A stretch of DNA of 64,000 nt from Bacteroidales bacterium (GTDB taxonomy: Bacteria > Bacteroidota > Bacteroidia > Bacteroidales > FEN-979): positions 3,447 through 67,446 of the forward strand of contig JALNWE010000009.1 in assembly GCA_023231065.1 (NCBI GenBank), in the 5' to 3' direction. The notes beneath the pieces were generated by a model. The model had not been told where the DNA came from. It was given only the letters and a program-made list of their open reading frames with translations, and did not search any database. Shown here piece after piece: positions 34,377-43,137 of the stretch (the stretch's first letter is position 1; the number at the start of each line of letters is the position of its first letter). The translations under genes were made by a program, and so were the position numbers.

Positions 34377-35723
34377 ATGAAACAAACCTTCTGGCTGATC
34401 ATTCCCTTAGTCCTAATGGGGACCAGGGTTACCGGACAGGAAAACCGATGGACTTTCCAGCAATGCCTTGATACTGCTTTACAGAGAAATCTTACGGTGA
34501 ACCAAAGCCGTCTGAGCAACGAACTCAACAAGGTCAGTCTCGAACAATCAAAAGCAAACAGGATACCAAGTGTCAGTGCCAATGCCAGTGAAGGGTTGAA
34601 CCTTGGGAAAAACGTGGACCCTACTACGAATTCGTTTGTAACCCAGGTTTATCATTCGGCAAACTTTGGCGTCAGCAGCAGTCTCAACCTGTTCAATGGC
34701 CTTCAGAATGCCAATACCATCCGTCAGAACCGGATTAATGTACAGGCTGGGCAATACGACATTGAAAAAGTGAAAAATGATGTCACCCTGAATATAACCA
34801 CAGGATATCTTCAGGTACTTTTTGCCTATGAAGTCCTCTCAACTGCAAAAAGCCAGGCAGCTGCCACAGCAGCCCAGGTTGATCGCACCGACAAGCTGGT
34901 TCAGGCGGGAAAATCACCGGAGAGCGACCTTTTACAAATCCGATCGCAGCAGGCAACAGATAACCTGGCAGTGATTACGGCACAGAATCAACTTGATCTT
35001 GCCAAGGTCACTTTGATGCAGCTTATGGAGATACCAATTACTGATAATTTTGACGTTGAAGTACCGGCCCTGGCGGAAATACCTTCACAGGTCATGCAAT
35101 CCAATGAAACAATCTATAAAAAATCGCTCGAAGCGATGCCCCAGATTCCCGGCTATGCATTGAAAACCAATGCTGCCCTGATGGCCCAAAAAATTTCGGA
35201 AGGCGCCCGCTGGCCCCGCCTGAGCCTGGGGGCAAACATGAATACAAACTTCGCATCAAGCCGGACACAGGGAACCGCAGTAAACCCGGAAGGATATCCT
35301 TTTTTCTCCCAGATCTGGGATAATATCGGCCAATCATTCAGCCTTGGATTGTCAATCCCCATTTACAGCAACCGCCAAATCAAAAGTAATATTGACCGGG
35401 CTAAAATCAATGTAATGACAGCCCAGCTCAATGAACAAAACGTTAAAAATGTCCTGCGCAAAAGCATTGAGCAAAACTATACGGATTTGAAAGCCGCATC
35501 TAAAAAATATGAAGCGACAAAAGAACAGTTAAATGCGGTTGAAGCTGCATACCTAAATGCAGAGAAAAAGTATAATGTCGGGGTCATGAACGCGACCGAC
35601 TTCCTGATCCAGAAAAATGCATTTTTCCAATCACAATCAACCCTTATCCAGGCCAAGTATGATTACATATTCAAAAGTAAGATCCTTGATTTTTACCAGG
35701 GGAAAGAGATAAAGTTTAATTAG
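34377..35723 (+). CDS. TolC-family outer-membrane efflux protein
   Basis: A 448-residue OEP-family protein: signal peptide MKQTFWLIIPLVLMGTRVTG, then two repeats of helix-strand-helix with FQQCLDTALQRNLTVNQSRL and LNLFNGLQNANTIRQNRIN in the first and QSFSLGLSIPIYSNRQIKSN in the second, as in TolC. It forms the outer-membrane channel of the exporter. It starts one base after the response-regulator stop; an in-frame ATG at 34356 would overlap and is less likely. Confidence 0.92.
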   Translation: MKQTFWLIIPLVLMGTRVTGQENRWTFQQCLDTALQRNLTVNQSRLSNELNKVSLEQSKANRIPSVSANASEGLNLGKNVDPTTNSFVTQVYHSANFGVSSSLNLFNGLQNANTIRQNRINVQAGQYDIEKVKNDVTLNITTGYLQVLFAYEVLSTAKSQAAATAAQVDRTDKLVQAGKSPESDLLQIRSQQATDNLAVITAQNQLDLAKVTLMQLMEIPITDNFDVEVPALAEIPSQVMQSNETIYKKSLEAMPQIPGYALKTNAALMAQKISEGARWPRLSLGANMNTNFASSRTQGTAVNPEGYPFFSQIWDNIGQSFSLGLSIPIYSNRQIKSNIDRAKINVMTAQLNEQNVKNVLRKSIEQNYTDLKAASKKYEATKEQLNAVEAAYLNAEKKYNVGVMNATDFLIQKNAFFQSQSTLIQAKYDYIFKSKILDFYQGKEIKFN

Positions 35724-35798
35724 GGATCAGGAACGGGACATTAGAAATAAAAGGAAGTATCAGGTTTAAAAGATATATTGAAATTAAAGGACTGAAAT

Positions 35799-37139
35799 AT
35801 GAAAAAGAAATATTGGGTTATCCTGGGAATAGTGATTGTTGTGATCGCGGTTGCAACCTGGCTAATTTTAAGAAAAGAGAAAACATCGGTTACCGAATGG
35901 CGGACCGGTAAAGTTGAAAAAGGTGATATTGAGGTTACTGTCAAGGCGAGTGGGACTTTACAGGCTGTAACTACCGTACAGGTTGGCACGCAAGTATCGG
36001 GAATCATCAAGAACATTTATGTTGATTTTAATTCGGTAGTCAGGGAAGGGCAGGTCATCGCTTTGCTTGACACGACATATCTGGCACAAGCGGTGGATGA
36101 CGCGAAAGCTTCCCTGAAAAGGGCCGAGATCCAGGTAAATCAGTCAAAACGCGATTATGACCGGACTAAACTTCTGTTTGAGCAGAAAGTGATGGCCCAG
36201 GCCGATTATGACCTGGCATTGAGCACTTATGAAACCGCCGTGACAAATGAAACTTCAGCGCAGGCGGCTTTAAACCGTTCCAAAATCAACCTTAGGTATG
36301 CGACCATTATTGCCCCGATCTCCGGGGTTGTAGTATCCCGTGCCGTCGATGTCGGACAAACCGTGGCTGCCAGTTTCAGCACGCCCACCATGTTCACCAT
36401 TGCTAACGACCTTACCAAGATGCAGGTACAAGCAAGTATTGACGAAAGCGATATTGGAAAAATCAAAGTGGATCAGGAGGTCAAATTTACAGTGGATGCA
36501 TATCCCGAGTTGACATTTAACGGAATTGTACGTCAGGTTAGGCTTCAACCGGTTGTTTCCCAGAACGTTGTAAATTACACCGTGATTATTGATGTACCGA
36601 ACGATGAGCTGAAGCTGTTACCAGGTATGACTGCCAATATCACGGTGATGATCGATGAATCGAAAGATATTTTAAAAGTTCCTGCTACGGCGCTGCGCTT
36701 TTCGCCTCCCCAGGAGTATCTTGATGAAATGATGAAAAACATGCCGGATTCGCTCAAACGTCAGCAACCGAAAGATTCCGGTGGAAGCAGAATGCCTGGA
36801 ATGGGAACAGGTCAGGGTACTTTGAGAACCCGTCCCGGAATGCCCGGGCAGATAAGCAAGTCACAACAGGGAGGAGCTGCTCCGGCCGGAGGGGTACAAA
36901 AGGAACGACCGAAAAAAGGGCTGATCTGGATAAAAGAAGGGGATCAAATTAAGCCCCACAGGGTGATAATAGGATTGACAGATGGGAGCTACACGGAAGT
37001 GAGAGGAAGGGATCTTGCAGAGGGGGCAGAAGTAGTGCTTGGAACAAATGGCACAACAAAGGCCCAGTCAGGCCAGCAACAACAGCAACAAAGCCCTTTT
37101 GCGCCACAAAGGCCGCCAAGCGGGAGGGGAGGACGATAA
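35799..37139 (+). CDS. MacA-like periplasmic adaptor (HlyD family)
   Basis: A 446-residue membrane-fusion protein. N-terminal membrane anchor (YWVILGIVIVVIAVATWLIL), lipoyl/barrel-sandwich half (TVKASGTLQAVTTVQVGTQV), an alpha-helical hairpin (about 95-165), then RYATIIAPISGVVVSRAVDVG, a beta-barrel and membrane-proximal domain. Residues about 310-370 are a low-complexity insert rich in P, G, Q, M and R, and the C-terminus is glutamine/proline-rich; such tails are common in Bacteroidota adaptors. It connects the TolC protein to the MacB-type ABC transporter. Confidence 0.92.
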   Translation: MKKKYWVILGIVIVVIAVATWLILRKEKTSVTEWRTGKVEKGDIEVTVKASGTLQAVTTVQVGTQVSGIIKNIYVDFNSVVREGQVIALLDTTYLAQAVDDAKASLKRAEIQVNQSKRDYDRTKLLFEQKVMAQADYDLALSTYETAVTNETSAQAALNRSKINLRYATIIAPISGVVVSRAVDVGQTVAASFSTPTMFTIANDLTKMQVQASIDESDIGKIKVDQEVKFTVDAYPELTFNGIVRQVRLQPVVSQNVVNYTVIIDVPNDELKLLPGMTANITVMIDESKDILKVPATALRFSPPQEYLDEMMKNMPDSLKRQQPKDSGGSRMPGMGTGQGTLRTRPGMPGQISKSQQGGAAPAGGVQKERPKKGLIWIKEGDQIKPHRVIIGLTDGSYTEVRGRDLAEGAEVVLGTNGTTKAQSGQQQQQQSPFAPQRPPSGRGGR

Positions 37140-37140
37140 T

Positions 37141-37893
37141 ATGAGTGAAGGGATCATTTCAGTAAAGAACCTTGTAAAGGTTTATTCAATGGGCGATGTA
37201 GATGTACACGCTCTCCGGGGGATCAATGTGGATATCAAAAAAGGGGATTTTGTTTCCATTCTGGGCAAGAGCGGATCGGGAAAATCCACTTTCATGAATA
37301 TCCTCGGATGCCTTGATGTTCCGACAAAGGGCAAATACCTGCTTGACGGGGTGGATGTAAGTAGCCTCACCAACGATCAGTTGGCAAACCTCCGTAACCT
37401 GAAAATCGGGTTTGTTTTCCAGTCTTTTAATTTACTCTCACGAACATCAGCGCTTGAAAATGTAGAACTTCCATTGATGTATAATCGTAAGATCTCTTCC
37501 AAAGAGATGCGCGAACGTTCGCTGAAAGCGCTGGAGTCAGTCGGTCTGGCCAACCGGGCCGGTCACATGCCTAACCAGATCTCGGGAGGGGAGCAGCAAC
37601 GGGTGGCCATTGCCCGTTCACTGGTCAACGATCCGGTGGTAATCCTGGCCGATGAACCGACCGGGAATCTGGATACCCGTACCAGCGTTGAGGTCATGGA
37701 TATTTTTCAACGATTGAACAACCAGGGTATTACCGTGGTCATTGTGACCCATGAAGCAGATATTGCTGCATTCACCAAACGAAATATTACTTTCCGCGAT
37801 GGAAGGATCATCCGCGATATAGAAGTTGAAAAACCCCGGCAGGCTGAAGAAGAATTATTGCAAATGCCGGTTGCTATGGAGGACGAAATATGA
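37141..37893 (+). CDS. MacB/LolD-type ABC transporter ATPase
   Basis: A 250-residue ATPase: Walker A GKSGSGKST, Q-loop FVFQSFNLLSRTSALENV, signature ISGGEQQRVAIARSL, Walker B VILADEPTGNLDTRT and H-loop VIVTHEADIAAFTKR, the pattern of the MacB/LolD group that powers transport of lipoproteins, peptides or antibiotics. It begins one base after the adaptor stop; the longer frame to 37039 runs inside the adaptor gene and is rejected. Stop overlaps the permease start (ATGA). Confidence 0.93.
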   Translation: MSEGIISVKNLVKVYSMGDVDVHALRGINVDIKKGDFVSILGKSGSGKSTFMNILGCLDVPTKGKYLLDGVDVSSLTNDQLANLRNLKIGFVFQSFNLLSRTSALENVELPLMYNRKISSKEMRERSLKALESVGLANRAGHMPNQISGGEQQRVAIARSLVNDPVVILADEPTGNLDTRTSVEVMDIFQRLNNQGITVVIVTHEADIAAFTKRNITFRDGRIIRDIEVEKPRQAEEELLQMPVAMEDEI

Positions 37894-39110
37894 AATTGAA
37901 AAACCTGATCATTGTAGCCATACGCTCATTGACCAAAAATAAAATGCGCAGTTTTCTGACCATGTTGGGCATTATCATTGGTGTGGCTTCTGTGATCGCC
38001 ATGATTGCTATCGGCCAGGGATCAAAACAAAGCATTCAGTCGCAAATATCGACCCTTGGGACTAATATCCTGATGATCTGGCCCCAGGCCAGTAGTACCG
38101 GCGGCGTAAGGATGGAAGCAGGCTCCTCACAGAAAATGACCATCGAGGATATAAATATTATTGTTGATCGTTGCCCTTCCGTGAAAAACATTACACCCCA
38201 GGTCCGTACCAGTGGACAATTGGTTTTCGGAAACCTGAATTGGCGGACCTCCGTTTATGGGGTTTACCCTAATTATTTTGAAATCCGGAACCTGAAAGTG
38301 GAAAGTGGCTCGGTTTTCACCATGAATGATGAACGGAGCGCTTCCAAGGTATGTATTATCGGACGAACTGTGGTGACCAATCTTTTTGGAGAAAATGCCG
38401 ATCCTATTGGCAGTTATATCCGGATCAATAAAATTCCCTTTCAGGTTATAGGGGTTATCGAATCAAAAGGTCAGAATTCATTCGGTCAGGATCAGGATGA
38501 TATGGTCATTGCTCCCTTTTCGACGGTACAAAAAAGAATGTTAGCCATTACTTACATTCAAAGCATGTTGGCTTCTGCCAAAACGGAAGCCTTGATCCCG
38601 GTTGCTTCCCAGGAAATCACAGAGGTATTGAAGGCCAAACATAATTTAGGGCCTTCGGAAGATCCCGATTTCACCATCAGGACCCAAACTGATATTGCCC
38701 AGATGGCGACCTCCACCTCGGCGATCATGACAATATTATTGGCCGTCATTGCCAGTATCTCTTTACTTGTTGGTGGTATCGGGATCATGAACATCATGCT
38801 GGTTTCCGTCACTGAACGTACCCGTGAAATAGGAATCCGAATGAGTGTCGGAGCCCGCGGACAAGATGTTTTAATGCAATTTCTGATCGAAGCCCTGATG
38901 ATCAGTTTATTGGGGGGAATTATCGGGATCCTGTTGGGACTCGTGGTTTCTCAGGTTATTGCCTCGGTGTTGAACTGGCCTGTTGCCGTCACCATGCAAT
39001 CCATCCTCATGTCTTTCATTTTTTCTTCGGCCATCGGGATTTTCTTCGGCTGGTATCCGGCCCGGAAAGCAGCCCGCTTAAACCCGATCGATGCATTGAG
39101 GTACGAATAA
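37890..39110 (+). CDS. MacB-type ABC permease (FtsX fold)
   Basis: A 406-residue permease: first helix MRSFLTMLGIIIGVASVIAM, a MacB periplasmic core domain (about 45-240, ITPQVRTSGQLVFGNLNWRT, VCIIGRTVVTNLFGENADPI), then three helices in the FtsX domain (LLVGGIGIMNIMLVSVTERT, REIGIRMSVGARGQDVLMQF). MacB activity here is split between this gene and the ATPase gene. Substrate is not identifiable. Last gene of the exporter operon. Confidence 0.92.
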   Translation: MKLKNLIIVAIRSLTKNKMRSFLTMLGIIIGVASVIAMIAIGQGSKQSIQSQISTLGTNILMIWPQASSTGGVRMEAGSSQKMTIEDINIIVDRCPSVKNITPQVRTSGQLVFGNLNWRTSVYGVYPNYFEIRNLKVESGSVFTMNDERSASKVCIIGRTVVTNLFGENADPIGSYIRINKIPFQVIGVIESKGQNSFGQDQDDMVIAPFSTVQKRMLAITYIQSMLASAKTEALIPVASQEITEVLKAKHNLGPSEDPDFTIRTQTDIAQMATSTSAIMTILLAVIASISLLVGGIGIMNIMLVSVTERTREIGIRMSVGARGQDVLMQFLIEALMISLLGGIIGILLGLVVSQVIASVLNWPVAVTMQSILMSFIFSSAIGIFFGWYPARKAARLNPIDALRYE

Positions 39111-39135
39111 TTCTTATTACCAGGCAGGAATATCC

Positions 39136-39810
39136 TTAAAAAGTAAAACAGTAAGAAAGCCCTATTACATAATCGGTCTCGGGATTTTCAACATTGATCT
39201 CACTGCAGATAAGGTATTTCAGATCGATTTGGTGCATCCGGTTGAAGTTGTACTCAATACCTCCGCAAATCCTGAATTCATCAAAACTTACATTTTCAGG
39301 ATCATTTAACCTGAAAAACACTTCTGCATAGGCATAGGGTTCGAATTTCTTCCGGAGGTCGAACTTTAAAGTAAGCTTTTCACGAATGTGGTTCTTTGGC
39401 GCCCCGGTTTTTTCTGACGTATAAAATTCCGTATATTTCGATTGGAACCGGGTCCTCAGGTTTAATATAAGAAAAGAGATCTTTTCGCGATAGGTTCCAT
39501 CGATATACCAACCGAAACGCCTTTCGTAAGTATCGTCAAGCCTTTTCTTCAAAGTATAACGAAACATCGCATCGGCGCTGAACCTTTTCCCGAATTTGTA
39601 TTTTATCCCGATATCACCCAACAGCGTTCCCGCTTCCGTTATGTTTTCATTCATTCGGACTTCCCCGGTAAAGCAAGCCGATAATCTTTGTGTGATCTTC
39701 TTTTCCAGACCGGCGCTCAGCCACAACCCGGCATCATTTACCTGGGCTTGAACCAGTAAAGGGATGAAAAACAACAGGATGGTAAAATAAACGGCTCTCG
39801 GTTTAATCAT
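39136..39810 (-). CDS. DUF2490 outer-membrane barrel protein
   Basis: A 224-residue protein with signal peptide (MIKPRAVYFTILLFFIPLLVQ) and a DUF2490 barrel: DAGLWLSAGLEKKITQRLSA, FRYTLKKRLDDTYERRFGWY, RYREK-like segments, ending DYVIGLSYCFTF with a terminal Phe. The start is ATG 39810, which overlaps the DUF4956 gene by 8 nt. DUF2490 proteins are common beside VTC/DUF4956 genes; the function is unknown, possibly passage of a surface polymer. Confidence 0.8.
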   Translation of the reverse strand: MIKPRAVYFTILLFFIPLLVQAQVNDAGLWLSAGLEKKITQRLSACFTGEVRMNENITEAGTLLGDIGIKYKFGKRFSADAMFRYTLKKRLDDTYERRFGWYIDGTYREKISFLILNLRTRFQSKYTEFYTSEKTGAPKNHIREKLTLKFDLRKKFEPYAYAEVFFRLNDPENVSFDEFRICGGIEYNFNRMHQIDLKYLICSEINVENPETDYVIGLSYCFTF

Positions 39811-40519
39811 AATAAAACACTTTAATCCGGGCAGAATCCTTAAGAAAATTGATTTTCTCAATGGATATACGATGAATATTAAGTCCGGTACGGGTTTTCA
39901 GATCTTCCATTAACCCTTTAATATTTTCAGTTTTGATCATTTCAATGTTTTCATAATCAATGGTTTTTGATAGCTCTCGTTTCATCACAAGATTGGTGTC
40001 TAACAAACCGGTCACTCCAAAGATCAAAGCAAGTAACACGCTCAATTCGATGTAATCAAGTTGTATGGCGCTGATCACTCCCATCGCAATAAAAATGAAT
40101 AGATACGTAAGGTCTTTCATTGAAATGCCCGCGGTACGGTATCGAAGCATGGAAAAAACGGCAAATAATCCAAAAGCTGCGCCAACTGAGAGTTTTACAT
40201 ATTTAAGGACAAATGTTAACAGGAAGATCACGATATTGAACATGATGAAAGCGAAAATATAATCCCTTTGCCGGTAGTTCGGATAGTAGATCAGACCAAT
40301 GATCAAAGCGACGGCAAGCAGGTCAATTCCAAGGCTAATCAGGAATTTCTCGTTGATTTCAAGGATTTTCTTTTCTTTTTTCTTCTCTTTATTATCGGCT
40401 TGCTCCGTCGCATCCGGTTGAAAACTATCCGACTCGGTCTGTTGAGGCATACAGACATTGAAGGGGAAAAGAAGAAGAAAAAGCCAAAAAAGCAAGGCTA
40501 AACGATTAATCGATATCAT
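39803..40519 (-). CDS. DUF4956 membrane protein
   Basis: A 238-residue protein. A first hydrophobic segment (LALLFWLFLLLFPFNVCM) resembles a signal peptide; a charged linker (about 40-52, KEKKKEKK) follows; then come four membrane helices (about 58-165) with GAAFGLFAVFSMLRYRTAGI and KDLTYLFIFIAMGVISAI, the DUF4956 core; and a soluble ferredoxin-like tail (LKTRTGLNIHRISIEKINFL). DUF4956 genes are regularly next to VTC polymerase genes. It overlaps VTC by 14 nt and DUF2490 by 8 nt. Confidence 0.87.
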   Translation of the reverse strand: MISINRLALLFWLFLLLFPFNVCMPQQTESDSFQPDATEQADNKEKKKEKKILEINEKFLISLGIDLLAVALIIGLIYYPNYRQRDYIFAFIMFNIVIFLLTFVLKYVKLSVGAAFGLFAVFSMLRYRTAGISMKDLTYLFIFIAMGVISAIQLDYIELSVLLALIFGVTGLLDTNLVMKRELSKTIDYENIEMIKTENIKGLMEDLKTRTGLNIHRISIEKINFLKDSARIKVFYYD

Positions 40520-41261
40520 GGTTGAGTTTATTAATGTTCAGCATTTTGGATTTAAAATTATTTTTTTTGATATGCTGGTTCAGGCTGATTATCCCGAGAC
40601 AATATTTGCTCATCGAAGACTGCACAACATGTTCCTCCCGTAATGCAGTCCGGAACCGCGATCGTTGTGACCGGTCCTGTTTCAACTCAGCAATCACAAC
40701 TCCGGGATAGGATGCTGTTTCGTCGCCTTTTTGAAACGACAATCCTGTATCCAGGGTGATCCGTTCGGTTAAAGATTTATTCACCAGTGTAATACGTGAA
40801 AAAAATACCCGTAATGAAGGAACCAGCATTTCCGGTCGATAAGGGGTCAACTCAGATAAAAGTTCACCGGGGTTGTCATTAATTATGTCATTTAATGTTG
40901 TATCATTGACCCGTTTTTTGATGGTCCGTCCCCGGTTGTTTTTAAATTTTACCTCAAAAAAGCATTGGTTGGATTCAACATATTTCCTGGAACGAACCTT
41001 GAAACGATTCAGCTTTTTATTATGGTGATCAAGGTACATACGATAATCAGGAGTATCGAAATATAAGGTTTCATAATGGGTTTGTCTATTCCCTTCAATT
41101 TCGAGCGCCCGGTATACTTCGGGTAATTTTTTCAGGATTGCAGGAAGCTTTCCCACCCGAAAGATGAATTTCGTATCCACACGGTTTAGAAGGGTTACAC
41201 GATCCATTTCCGGCAAAGTGATGGCGCTGAACCTAAGAAGAAGTTCATCAATAATAGACAT
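40506..41261 (-). CDS. VTC-domain polyphosphate polymerase
   Basis: A 251-residue protein of the VTC tunnel fold (CYTH superfamily). Basic and acidic residues that line the catalytic tunnel of yeast Vtc4 have counterparts: DTKF (Lys 31), RFKVRSRKY (Arg 90 and 92), FFEVKFKNNRGR (Glu 103, Lys 105), LRVFFSRI (Arg 151 and 156) and VVIAELKQDR (Glu 192, Lys 194). The expected reaction is ATP gamma-phosphate transfer to polyphosphate. The first membrane region seen in yeast is lacking; DUF4956 next door may supply it. ATG 41261 is used; an in-frame start at 41294 lies inside the upstream gene. Confidence 0.85.
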   Translation of the reverse strand: MSIIDELLLRFSAITLPEMDRVTLLNRVDTKFIFRVGKLPAILKKLPEVYRALEIEGNRQTHYETLYFDTPDYRMYLDHHNKKLNRFKVRSRKYVESNQCFFEVKFKNNRGRTIKKRVNDTTLNDIINDNPGELLSELTPYRPEMLVPSLRVFFSRITLVNKSLTERITLDTGLSFQKGDETASYPGVVIAELKQDRSQRSRFRTALREEHVVQSSMSKYCLGIISLNQHIKKNNFKSKMLNINKLNHDID

Positions 41262-41814
41262 AATCCCACTTTTTTGAGGATGCTTCTTCCGCACCTTTTC
41301 CTGTCGTTTGTTTCCCGGTCTTCAAATTTTTGGAATTATAAGTAAAAATGCTTTTTTTGACGATTCTGCCGTTTGCATCGGTAACGGTTTCAGAGATCTT
41401 GTTCCCATTTGGATCATAGTTGAACTGGGTCTTTACTACGATCATACCCGAACCATTATATTCAACCTCTTCGGTTTTGTCGTTCAAGGCATTATATTTA
41501 AATGTCTTACGCCAATTTTTATTTTTTGCCACATCCAATTCCGTCTCTTCTATCTTGTTATCATTTTTGTCAAAAAGGACTGAAGTCCTGTATAAGATTT
41601 TTCCGTCATTGCTATAGTCGGTATGTTGGGTGATCTTGCCCGACCTGTCGTATTCTTCATAAGAAACCTTATAAGTATTGGTTTTACCGTTGACATTTCT
41701 GGTCTCCCATTCCGTGGCGGATTTGATTTTATTTTGTTTCCTCTCTTTTTTCGATTGAGCATAGGTCATGTTTCCAACGAGGATACAGATGACCAGTACA
41801 AGGATCCGTTTCAT
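41248..41814 (-). CDS. Secreted protein with YD-like repeats
   Basis: A 188-residue protein with signal peptide (MKRILVLVICILVGNMTYAQ) and at least four imperfect repeats of about 22 residues of the type YxxYDxxGxIxxxTxYxxDGK: YEEYDRSGKITQHTDYSNDG, VLFDKNDNKIEETELD, FKYNALNDKTEEVEYNGSG, FNYDPNGNKISETVTDANG. These resemble RHS/YD wall-associated repeats that form beta structure. Its stop region overlaps the VTC start. No function can be assigned. Confidence 0.7.
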   Translation of the reverse strand: MKRILVLVICILVGNMTYAQSKKERKQNKIKSATEWETRNVNGKTNTYKVSYEEYDRSGKITQHTDYSNDGKILYRTSVLFDKNDNKIEETELDVAKNKNWRKTFKYNALNDKTEEVEYNGSGMIVVKTQFNYDPNGNKISETVTDANGRIVKKSIFTYNSKNLKTGKQTTGKGAEEASSKKWDYVYY

Positions 41815-41823
41815 GGGGATGAA

Positions 41824-42240
41824 TTAATCAAAAATAACAATATCGGGAACTTCAATATCCTGTTTCTTATTGGGGATACTGACCTCCCGGATCACGGGTA
41901 CCGATGCGTTGGTCTGCAGGGTGGAATCTTTGGAAAAAGCATAAACCCGATAGTTTCCCGGCCGCAGATACTTAAATTCCCATGTGCCATCATAACTGGT
42001 CTTGATCCGGTCGCCGTAATCGCGGTCATCGCCATAAATGAGATAAACCCAGATATCAGGGCCATAATAGGTCTCCCGTAACTCAGTAAAAGTTGAATTA
42101 TAATCCTTAACGAGTACCTTCCCATAAATGGTTGACTTACCTCCCGGACCAGGTTCTTTTTTACAGGAGGTCAGGAAAAACAATGTTGCTCCGGTGATCA
42201 GGAGTAAACAGATGGAAATCCGTTTTAATGATTTAAACAT
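41824..42240 (-). CDS. Lipoprotein with carboxypeptidase-regulatory-like fold
   Basis: A 138-residue protein. A signal peptide with lipobox (LFFLTSCKK, Cys 26) indicates lipidation. The mature part has IYGKVLVKDYNSTFTELRE, DGTWEFKYLRPGNYRVYAFS and IREVSIPNKKQDIEVPDIV, a beta-sandwich pattern of the CarboxypepD_reg/Cna-B type. It lies 9 nt before the YD-like gene and 64 nt after the DUF4249 gene, within the same directional cluster. Confidence 0.72.
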   Translation of the reverse strand: MFKSLKRISICLLLITGATLFFLTSCKKEPGPGGKSTIYGKVLVKDYNSTFTELRETYYGPDIWVYLIYGDDRDYGDRIKTSYDGTWEFKYLRPGNYRVYAFSKDSTLQTNASVPVIREVSIPNKKQDIEVPDIVIFD

Positions 42241-42304
42241 AGATTGATTTTTTAAAAGGATCTTATTTTATCATATAATTAGAAATCAGTTAACGGGTTC
42301 ATTT

Positions 42305-43129
42305 TTATTCCTGGATGACATCCAGGAACAGGGTATCAGCATTGATCCCTGTAAAAATGCCAAGGCCATTTTCAATATTGGTAGGAGGTTCCTGGTAATT
42401 CTGGGAGGTGTTGGCTTGTTGCTGGAAGAAAATCGAGTATTCAGGATTAATATGATATAGGATGATACGGTTTTTTCCAAAATAGCGGATCATCATGGGT
42501 TGGATATCAATTTCAGTACCTGTGACCGGTTGTGAGGAAAACATGTCATTGGATGGGATAGAATCCTTGATGACCGGGATCAAAACAGAATCCATACACT
42601 CTACAGTGACAAAGTAATAACTGTCATCAGCGTTGCTGAACGTGATTTCAACCGGATCAGGCATGGATGTCCCCGGCGGATCATCTGGATCAAATTGCTC
42701 CATGGTGATGGAGGTTACCGATTGCGCTACCGATTGCGGTTTCGACGGGATTATCGTGGAAGATGTAACCGGATTCCCGTTATAAACAAAGCGTAACAGA
42801 TAAGTACTGTCCGTTATGACCGGGATAGTCCCTGAGCTGTCAATATAAACCCCATCCCCGCGCAAGGTCAGCTGATATTCCCGGGTAGCATATATAACAA
42901 AGATTTCCAGGGTATTCACATCCGGCATGTAATCTGGTGTATTATCTTCATAGGGGGCCTTCTGGGATATTTTAACCTGGATCTTTTCACCAGGGACCAA
43001 ATATGCTTCCACAACAGGCAAGTCATCAAATGTCACAAATCCGGATTTTTGGCAGGAAGTGGCCCAGATCAGCAACAGGAAAGTTGCCAGGATTAAGATA
43101 TTCGATACTTTATGATGTTGTTTCATCAT
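42305..43129 (-). CDS. DUF4249 lipoprotein, partner of the TonB receptor
   Basis: A 274-residue lipoprotein: signal peptide and lipobox LIWATSCQKS (Cys 26), then VVEAYLVPGEKIQVKISQKAPY and ADDSYYFVTVECMDS, characteristic of DUF4249. This family is encoded directly after TonB receptors in many Bacteroidota and probably acts like a surface-exposed plug or capture lipoprotein. The gap to the receptor gene is 8 nt. An alternative start at 43126 (second Met) is equally possible. Confidence 0.85.
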   Translation of the reverse strand: MMKQHHKVSNILILATFLLLIWATSCQKSGFVTFDDLPVVEAYLVPGEKIQVKISQKAPYEDNTPDYMPDVNTLEIFVIYATREYQLTLRGDGVYIDSSGTIPVITDSTYLLRFVYNGNPVTSSTIIPSKPQSVAQSVTSITMEQFDPDDPPGTSMPDPVEITFSNADDSYYFVTVECMDSVLIPVIKDSIPSNDMFSSQPVTGTEIDIQPMMIRYFGKNRIILYHINPEYSIFFQQQANTSQNYQEPPTNIENGLGIFTGINADTLFLDVIQE

Positions 43130-43137
43130 GTACCTTG

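Noticed and set aside
37039..37140. N-terminal extension of the MacB-type ATPase
   Set aside because: It overlaps the adaptor gene's glutamine-rich end; ATG 37141 gives the normal ABC start.
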